Assembly: GCA_021160355.1 (NCBI GenBank)
Contig: JAGHCS010000161.1
Coordinates: forward strand, 1-19,581
DNA length: 19,581 nt
DNA from: Candidatus Cloacimonadota bacterium
GTDB lineage: Bacteria > Cloacimonadota > Cloacimonadia > JGIOTU-2
Reading direction: 5' to 3'
A program made the position numbers and the translations under genes. Below are positions 14,509 to 19,581 of this stretch, in pieces (within the stretch, counting starts at the first letter, position 1; every line of letters begins with the position of its first letter). The notes under the pieces are model-generated. The model saw only the letters and a list, made by a program, of their open reading frames with translations. It did not search any database and was not told the DNA's origin.

Positions 14509-15801
14509 TTGAAAAAACAAAAAAAGATACTGATTATCTCATTGGCATTTATCTCTATGCTCTGCGGTACTACATTGCGAGCACAAAGAGAAGACAACTC
14601 CTTTATTGAGCATACAGTCATACATGGCGATAACCTGTACAAGATCGCCAAAAAATATATCGACCGATCCCCCACTCTTTTTATTGATGAATTCGTTGAA
14701 CAGATCAAAAGTGTTAATGATATCTCAGACTCAAATATTATTCACATCGATCAAGTATTATTGATCCCAACAGGGTGGATAGACCTAATTGCCAGCGAAG
14801 TAATCAATCATGATTCTTTGTGTGGGATTTATCTTAACACTTATTCTCTAACTGAGAATAATGTGCAGCGGATCATAAGTAAATACGATTCACTCGGATG
14901 CAACGCCCTTGTGGTGGATTTTTCAAATGTGAGGGGCACGCTTTTTTACTCTTCTATGAATAGCATTGCGAGAGAGAATGATTTGAATATACCGATCATA
15001 AGCCACCCACGCAAGCTCGCAAATCTTCTTCACAAATACGGTATCGAGTTCATTGCACGGGTTACAATGTTCAAAGACACGACACTTGCACATAACTATC
15101 CCGATTGGCGACCCGTACTTATTCCTGATTCAACAGACACTCTTGCATCTGAGAAGAAACTTAAAGAGCACTGGCTTAATCCCAATAATCAGGAAGTTCA
15201 GAAATATAAACTGGATATAATCAAAGAAATAATATCTCTTGGAGTAGATGAGATTCAGCTCGATTATGTGCGTTTTCCTACAGAAGGGCACTTACTCAAT
15301 GCAGATTTCGGAATACCAGACTCGATGACAAAGCAGGATGTTATCACTGATTTTATTTCGAAAGTATTTGAGGTAACCCAGCAAGAAGGAGTAACACTCT
15401 CTGCTGATATTTTCGGTATCGTCGCACTTCAGCACCCTGATGATGTTCGGAATACAGGGCAGGATATAAGAAGGATAATGCCATTTTTGGATAGAATTCA
15501 TCCAATGATCTATCCGTCACATTTTTATGGAGAATTCTGGGGAAAAGCACATCCTGGCAAAGAGCCCTATTATTTTATTTATCGAATATGCAGTGTGTTG
15601 AGAGAAGAAATCGAAGATGATAACAAAATCATACCTTATCTTGAATCTTTCTCATTGTATAATAATTCTGTAGATCCCTTTACGATCTCTGCTCAAATAC
15701 AAGCGGTGAAAGATGCGGGACTGGAAGGGGGATTTCTTTTCTGGAATGCAGGAGCAAATTATGAAGCCACTTGGGAAGCGCTTGAGGAGTTTAAAGAATA
15801 A
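14509..15801 (+). CDS. Secreted LysM protein with a glycoside-hydrolase-like (DUF4015) domain
   Basis: A 430-residue protein with a signal peptide (KKQKKILIISLAFISMLCG, likely cut after LRA near residue 25), one LysM domain (about 34-88, HTVIHGDNLYKIAKKY ... VLLIPTGW) for binding peptidoglycan or related glycans, and a C-terminal TIM-barrel-like domain (about 105-425). The latter has the marks of the DUF4015 putative glycoside hydrolases: GIYLNTYSLT at its start, EIQLDYVRFP (Asp252) and MIYPSHFYG (335-341). The substrate is unknown; a wall or surface glycan is likely. I chose the TTG at 14509 because AGGTGA at 14498-14503 is well placed; a TTG at 14494 lies inside the terminator T-run. It follows the atp operon but is probably separately transcribed. 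Confidence 0.8.
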   Translation: MKKQKKILIISLAFISMLCGTTLRAQREDNSFIEHTVIHGDNLYKIAKKYIDRSPTLFIDEFVEQIKSVNDISDSNIIHIDQVLLIPTGWIDLIASEVINHDSLCGIYLNTYSLTENNVQRIISKYDSLGCNALVVDFSNVRGTLFYSSMNSIARENDLNIPIISHPRKLANLLHKYGIEFIARVTMFKDTTLAHNYPDWRPVLIPDSTDTLASEKKLKEHWLNPNNQEVQKYKLDIIKEIISLGVDEIQLDYVRFPTEGHLLNADFGIPDSMTKQDVITDFISKVFEVTQQEGVTLSADIFGIVALQHPDDVRNTGQDIRRIMPFLDRIHPMIYPSHFYGEFWGKAHPGKEPYYFIYRICSVLREEIEDDNKIIPYLESFSLYNNSVDPFTISAQIQAVKDAGLEGGFLFWNAGANYEATWEALEEFKE

Positions 15802-15816
15802 TACCTCATTAATTTC

Positions 15817-15846
15817 TTGACGCCCACAATCTGAATTTATCAATAA
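15817..15846 (+). promoter_or_regulatory. Putative promoter of the gene at 15852
   Basis: TTGACG at 15817-15822, then 18 bases, then CAATAA at 15841-15846. The same two boxes at the same spacing occur upstream of the gene at 16708. The expected start of transcription is close to the ATG at 15852, and no ribosome binding site can be seen, so the message may have almost no leader. Confidence 0.35.
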
Positions 15847-15850
15847 ATTC
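15833..15850 (+). promoter_or_regulatory. Perfect palindrome over the -10 region (possible operator)
   Basis: GAATTTAT at 15833-15840 and ATAAATTC at 15843-15850 are exact inverted repeats around CA. The palindrome covers the putative -10 box and ends one base before the ATG at 15852. Such a site could bind a dimeric regulator or fold near the start codon. AT-rich palindromes also arise by chance, so this is tentative. Confidence 0.35.
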
Positions 15851-15851
15851 T

Positions 15852-16403
15852 ATGAAAATAAAATCCTTTGAGTTTTTTGTGTTACTCCTCTGCACAATCA
15901 GCTCGCTTGTACTTGCCAAATGCACTTCGAACAAAATGTTAACATCCGGTGCCACCAGCGGAAAGTATATCGATGTTTTCTTTCTCTCTGAAAATACAAA
16001 TCAGTATTTCATTCACCCTATCGAGTGGATAGACGAAGGAATTAAATTCAGCATAGATTTCACAGTACGGATAAGCCGGAAAGCACAGCCCAACGATCCT
16101 GTTAATTTCAGCTATACTCTTGAAAAGAATGAACCCTTCAATGAAGAACTCGTGCTTTATTTCGTGCTCAACGACACTGCTGCGGTCGCACCGTCCATGG
16201 TAGAATCCCTTGCTTCTGAGGACAATGACTGCTATGTGAGATATACAAGCCAGATAGAATATGGTGATTTTATCAGAATGATCTCATCAAAAAGAGTTGA
16301 AATTATTCTTCTCGATGGGATGAATGACCAACGCATCAAGATGCCAAGGAAATTTTACAAGGCAGCTGATGAAATGAAGAGGATGTTAAACATCAACTAT
16401 TAA
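15852..16403 (+). CDS. Secreted or lipid-anchored protein of unknown function
   Basis: A 183-residue protein with an N-terminal hydrophobic segment (MKIKSFEFFVLLLCTISSLVLA) and a cysteine soon after it (LAKC). The Lys directly before this Cys is not usual for a lipobox, so cleavage after VLA by the ordinary signal peptidase is equally possible. The rest is a mixture of strands and helices; a central beta-rich part includes FSIDFTVRISRKA and a segment FNEELVLYFVLNDTA that resembles the body of small periplasmic beta-proteins, ending in a basic helix. I do not recognise the family. It lies 50 bases after the LysM gene and 11 bases before the 58-residue membrane protein. Confidence 0.6.
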   Translation: MKIKSFEFFVLLLCTISSLVLAKCTSNKMLTSGATSGKYIDVFFLSENTNQYFIHPIEWIDEGIKFSIDFTVRISRKAQPNDPVNFSYTLEKNEPFNEELVLYFVLNDTAAVAPSMVESLASEDNDCYVRYTSQIEYGDFIRMISSKRVEIILLDGMNDQRIKMPRKFYKAADEMKRMLNINY

Positions 16404-16414
16404 AAGAGCGAGAA

Positions 16415-16591
16415 ATGAAAAGAGCTTTCAATATTTTTATTTGTTTGATCTCCGGACTGATTGTCGGCATCATTATCAGCAAGTTGTTACTTGGTCCGGA
16501 TTGGCAGGATGCCTTTGCAAGCCCCGTAGTTGTGGGAGCCCTGATCGGCACGGCAGTCGGATTTCAGACAAATAGGAAGAAAAAGAAATAA
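16415..16591 (+). CDS. Small membrane protein (58 residues)
   Basis: ATG at 16415 to TAA at 16589-16591. Residues about 6-27 (NIFICLISGLIVGIIISKLL) form one membrane helix; a short polar loop GPDWQDAFASP follows, then a second, Gly/Ala-rich helix VVVGALIGTAVGFQ and a basic tail TNRKKKK. The positive tail and Gly-x-x-x-Gly spacing suggest a helical hairpin with both ends in the cytoplasm. It starts 11 bases after the previous gene, which supports it being real and cotranscribed. Ribosome binding is weak (GAG only). Function unknown. Confidence 0.6.
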   Translation: MKRAFNIFICLISGLIVGIIISKLLLGPDWQDAFASPVVVGALIGTAVGFQTNRKKKK

Positions 16592-16597
16592 AGTTAT

Positions 16598-16641
16598 ACT
16601 GATATGCATTTCGTATCAGTAAATCTAAATTATCAGATTTA
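16598..16641 (+). other. Two tandem hairpins before a promoter
   Basis: ACTGATA at 16598-16604 pairs with TATCAGT at 16614-16620, and TAAATCT at 16620-16626 pairs with AGATTTA at 16635-16641; the two perfect 7-base stems share base 16620. Neither is followed by a T-run, so this is not a standard terminator in either direction. The second stem ends one base before the TTGACG box at 16643. Possible roles are an mRNA 3' end or a regulator site. The rest of the 116-base gap holds the promoter and ribosome binding site of the next gene. Confidence 0.4.
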
Positions 16642-16642
16642 C

Positions 16643-16673
16643 TTGACGAACGAATATACTATTCAGCAATAAT
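16643..16673 (+). promoter_or_regulatory. Putative promoter of the ATPase-GNAT gene
   Basis: TTGACG at 16643-16648, then 18 bases, then CAATAAT at 16667-16673. The spacer contains GAATA-TAC-TATTC (16652-16664), a short exact inverted repeat. Transcription would start near 16680, leaving a leader of about 28 bases that holds AAGGA at 16698-16702. Confidence 0.4.
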
Positions 16674-16707
16674 TTACACGCTTTCAAAAAATCATATAAG
16701 GATACGC

Positions 16708-18189
16708 ATGGAAGAACTTTCTTATGAAACACAACTGGCAAAGCTAACTCTCATTGCCGACAAAAAGTATTTACCCCTTGCAATGGATTTCATTCAGAAT
16801 ATTGCAGTCGTTATCGGGTTGCCAAAAGAAGATGCCCAAAAACTCGAACTGATAGTTGAAGAAGCAAGCTTGAACGTAATCGAGCATGCTTTTAACGATG
16901 ATGAAAAAGGAATCTTTGAGATCATTATAATCCGAAAACCGGGACAGCTCGTAATTTCAATTAGAGATAAAGGGCTTCCCTTTGATTTTCACAAGGTAAA
17001 ACCGGGAGAGAATTCGGGATTGGGGATGGTTCTTATGAAGGCATTTGCTGATGAAATTCATTTTATGAATCTTGGACGTGAAGGTAAAGAGGTAGTTTTT
17101 GTAAAAAATCTTCCCTATAAAAATATCACTGAATTCGACGAAGTACAGGAAGAAAAAAAAGAACCTCCTTCAGAGGAAAAAGAAGTCGAGCTTAAATACC
17201 GTTTGATGACCGCTGCTGATGCAGTTTCCATGGCTCGGTGCATGTATCGGTCTTATGGATATTCCTACGGAAATGATTTTGTGTATTATCCGGAAAAGGT
17301 AAAGGAACTCATCAAGAGCAGACTATTGCACTCTTGCGTGGTGTTCAATCCCGAGGGTGAACTTGTTGGACACCTTGCAATGATGCTGGATTCACCGGAT
17401 GCAAAAGTGGGTGAAACAGGAATGGCTGTTGTCGATCCTCGCTATAGAGGACACGGGATTTTTAAGAAAACAAAACTCTTCCTGGTAGATTATGCAAAGA
17501 AAAATAATATGGCAGGTATCTACAGCGAAGCAGTTGCAGTTCATCCGTATACGCAAAAAGGGAATATTTCACTCGGGGCACACGAGACAGGTTTCCTGAT
17601 TGGTTTTACTCCTTCGACAATGTTCTTCAAAAAGATCGAAAAGCAGCAGAGAACAAAACGGCAAACAACAGTGCTTTTCTATCTTAAACTCGCGGATGAT
17701 GAGAAAAAGGTGTACCCACCCTTCCACCATAAAGCGATGATTAAGAAGATATACGAAATGAGTGAACTGAATAGAAAGATTGAAAAAGCTGAGCACAATG
17801 TTTTAAAGGATATAGATGAAAAATCACAGGTAGATGTAAAAGTGCAAACGGAACCGGGTAGAGCATTTATGAGAGTTTCACAATTTGGCAAAGATGTAGT
17901 GGAGCTAATTGGATTTCGATTGCGTGAACTGTGCCTTCAAAAGATCGACTGCATCTACATTGACCTGCCCCTTTCCCATCCCATGACGCAGCAGATCTGT
18001 GCACCGCTGGAAATGATGGGATTTTTCTTTGCAGGTATTATTCCTGAAATGTTTGACGGAGATGTGCTGAGATTGCAATATCTCAACAATGTTGATATTG
18101 ACTTCGAGAAAGTGACTGTTGTTTCAGATTTTGGAAAAGAGCTTTTTGATTATGTGGTAAAAGCCCACGAGCGGGAATTATCGGTTTGA
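16708..18189 (+). CDS. RsbW-like ATPase fused to a GNAT acetyltransferase
   Basis: A 493-residue cytoplasmic protein in three parts. Residues about 12-135 form a histidine-kinase-like ATPase of the RsbW/anti-sigma type: N box EEASLNVIEHAF (Asn56), G1 box RDKGLPFD (Asp87), and G2 box SGLGMVLMK (Gly104-106). A charged linker (about 141-162) leads to a GNAT domain (about 163-310) with the acetyl-CoA motif VDPRYRGHGIF (242-252). The rest (about 370-475, ending GFFFAGIIPEMFDGDVLRLQYL) looks like a second, degenerate GNAT half. AAGGA at 16698-16702 supports the start. No STAS partner or sigma factor is nearby. The next gene, 31 bases on, is an AMP-forming acyl-CoA ligase, a class often controlled by lysine acetylation. 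Confidence 0.82.
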   Translation: MEELSYETQLAKLTLIADKKYLPLAMDFIQNIAVVIGLPKEDAQKLELIVEEASLNVIEHAFNDDEKGIFEIIIIRKPGQLVISIRDKGLPFDFHKVKPGENSGLGMVLMKAFADEIHFMNLGREGKEVVFVKNLPYKNITEFDEVQEEKKEPPSEEKEVELKYRLMTAADAVSMARCMYRSYGYSYGNDFVYYPEKVKELIKSRLLHSCVVFNPEGELVGHLAMMLDSPDAKVGETGMAVVDPRYRGHGIFKKTKLFLVDYAKKNNMAGIYSEAVAVHPYTQKGNISLGAHETGFLIGFTPSTMFFKKIEKQQRTKRQTTVLFYLKLADDEKKVYPPFHHKAMIKKIYEMSELNRKIEKAEHNVLKDIDEKSQVDVKVQTEPGRAFMRVSQFGKDVVELIGFRLRELCLQKIDCIYIDLPLSHPMTQQICAPLEMMGFFFAGIIPEMFDGDVLRLQYLNNVDIDFEKVTVVSDFGKELFDYVVKAHERELSV

Positions 18190-18220
18190 TAATTAGCGAT
18201 AAAAGAAGTTAGGAGAAAAT

Positions 18221-19581
18221 ATGTTAAAAGAGAACTTTGTTGATTTTATTGAGAAAGGGATCAAAGAGAATTGGGACAGAAAGGCATTTACCAATTACAG
18301 AGGTGATACTGTCACTTATGGACAGACTGCAAATGAAATCTTGAAACTTCATCATATATTTAAAGCACTTGCTCTGAAAAAAGGTGCCAAGATCGCGGTG
18401 CTGGGAAAGAACTCTACAAACTGGGCTGTTACGTATCTTGCTGCGGTTACATATGGAGCGGTGATCGTACCCATCCTTCCCGATTTCAAATCAGATGATA
18501 TCCATCACATTGTTAATCACTCTGACTCTAAGTTACTATTCGTAGCAGAAGCACTCTATGAAGGTATTGATAATTCGGCTATGCAAGAACTTGATGTTAT
18601 ATTCAAGCTAGAAGATTTCTCCATACTATTTGCAAAAAGTAAATCTGTAAAAGAAGAAATCGAAAAAGCAAAAAAACAGTTGATTAAAGAGCTTGGGAAA
18701 ACACTTGCGCTAGTATCTTTTCACTTCGAGAAAATACGCAATGATGAACTTGCCGCAATTGTCTATACTTCCGGCACAACAGGATTTTCAAAGGGAGTGA
18801 TGCTTCCACATAACAGCCTGATAGGCAATATCGTTTATGCACACGAACACATGCCACTCAAGGCAGGTGAAAGAATTCTTTCCTTTCTTCCACTTGCACA
18901 TGCGTATGGATGCGCATTTGAATTTCTCTTCCCATTCACGCTTGGTTGCCATATTACTTTCTTAACAAAACTTCCTTCTCCCAAAATTATCCTGAAGGCA
19001 TTCGGTGAAGTTAAACCGCATCTTATACTTACTGTTCCACTAATCATCGAAAAGATATACAGAAAACAAGTTAAACCAGTCCTCGACAAAGGAAGTATGA
19101 AGGTATTATTCAAAGTGCCGGGCGTGAAATCTCTTATAAAGAAAAAAATTAGAGAAAAACTGGTCGCTGCCTTCGGAGGTAATTTCTATGAACTTGTCAT
19201 CGGCGGTGCAGCATTGAACGAAGAAGCAGAAACATTCTTCAAGAGCATCGATTTTCCAATCACAATTGGCTACGGAATGACCGAGTGCGGTCCGCTTGTC
19301 AGCTATTCTGATTGGAAAATACATAAACCTGCTTCATGCGGACAAACAATAAATTTCCTGGAAGCTAAAATAGATTCTAATGATCCTCAAAATATTGTAG
19401 GGGAAATTCTTGTCCGAGGCGAAGTCGTAATGGATGGATATTACAAGAACAAAGAGGCAACTTCTGCGGCAATAGATGAAGACGGCTGGCTACATACAGG
19501 CGATCTCGGTTTGATAGATGAAGATAATTTCATCTTTATCAAGGGTCGTGCAAAAAGCATGATACTCAGTTCGTCAGGACA
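18221..19581 (+). CDS. AMP-forming long-chain acyl-CoA synthetase (partial, 3' end outside window)
   Basis: Open from the ATG at 18221 to the window edge (453 codons seen). The enzyme activates a carboxylic acid, probably a fatty acid, with ATP and CoA. Visible motifs: the P-loop YTSGTTGFSKG (182-192), the LPLAHAYG block typical of long-chain acyl-CoA synthetases, the YGMTE adenine-binding motif (351-355), and GWLHTGDLG (about 422-430). The window ends in KGRAKSMILSSSG, just before the expected catalytic C-terminal part, so the acetylation-prone lysine cannot be seen. AGGAG at 18211-18215 supports the start. It follows the ATPase-GNAT gene by 31 bases and is probably cotranscribed with it. 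Substrate chain length is inferred from family resemblance only. Confidence 0.9.
   Translation, partial: MLKENFVDFIEKGIKENWDRKAFTNYRGDTVTYGQTANEILKLHHIFKALALKKGAKIAVLGKNSTNWAVTYLAAVTYGAVIVPILPDFKSDDIHHIVNHSDSKLLFVAEALYEGIDNSAMQELDVIFKLEDFSILFAKSKSVKEEIEKAKKQLIKELGKTLALVSFHFEKIRNDELAAIVYTSGTTGFSKGVMLPHNSLIGNIVYAHEHMPLKAGERILSFLPLAHAYGCAFEFLFPFTLGCHITFLTKLPSPKIILKAFGEVKPHLILTVPLIIEKIYRKQVKPVLDKGSMKVLFKVPGVKSLIKKKIREKLVAAFGGNFYELVIGGAALNEEAETFFKSIDFPITIGYGMTECGPLVSYSDWKIHKPASCGQTINFLEAKIDSNDPQNIVGEILVRGEVVMDGYYKNKEATSAAIDEDGWLHTGDLGLIDEDNFIFIKGRAKSMILSSSG

Overview
The window is a compact, almost entirely plus-strand stretch of chromosome from a Gram-negative, AT-rich bacterium. Outer-membrane beta-barrel and lipoprotein genes at the left edge, a bactofilin, and a two-carboxylate (Na+-type) rotor subunit suggest a lineage near the FCB group; Cloacimonadota would fit, but this is an impression from protein style, not a placement. 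No tRNA, rRNA, CRISPR, insertion sequence or phage gene is visible, and no gene-free stretch exceeds about 120 bases.

Layout: (1) 1-1195, AT-rich envelope genes: the end of a beta-barrel protein, a small lipoprotein with an FnIII-like fold and a secreted or beta-barrel protein. (2) 1301-6391, a chromosome and cell-shape block: mnmG, rsmG, parA, parB, an M23 peptidase with a membrane anchor, and a bactofilin. (3) 6397-14438, a complete F-type ATP synthase operon in the order atpZ, atpI, atpB, two atpE genes, atpF, atpH, atpA, atpG, atpD, atpC, closed by a clear terminator at 14463-14495. From mnmG to atpC every gap is 33 bases or less and many genes overlap, so regions 2 and 3 may be one transcription unit of 17 genes. 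(4) 14509-16591, a LysM plus glycoside-hydrolase-like secreted protein, an unrecognised secreted protein and a 58-residue membrane protein. (5) 16708 to the right edge, an RsbW-like ATPase fused to a GNAT acetyltransferase, followed by an AMP-forming acyl-CoA ligase cut by the window end.

The most striking feature is the rotor of the ATP synthase. One atpE gene encodes three c-subunit hairpins fused in one 243-residue chain; the next encodes a normal single hairpin. All four hairpins keep the outer-helix glutamate, but only the first hairpin of the fusion and the single-hairpin protein have the second glutamate in the inner helix. The single-hairpin protein carries the full residue set of the Na+-binding, two-carboxylate type, while hairpins 2 and 3 have isoleucine in place of the inner-helix ligand. 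This predicts a mixed c-ring with non-equivalent ion sites. The alpha subunit has a long insertion and the beta subunit a highly charged tail, so the catalytic head is also modified.

Regulation visible in the sequence: TTGACG boxes lie in four intergenic gaps; one putative promoter is embedded in the atp terminator; a perfect palindrome sits directly on the start of the gene at 15852; and a small hairpin overlaps the ribosome binding site of atpF just after the c-subunit genes.
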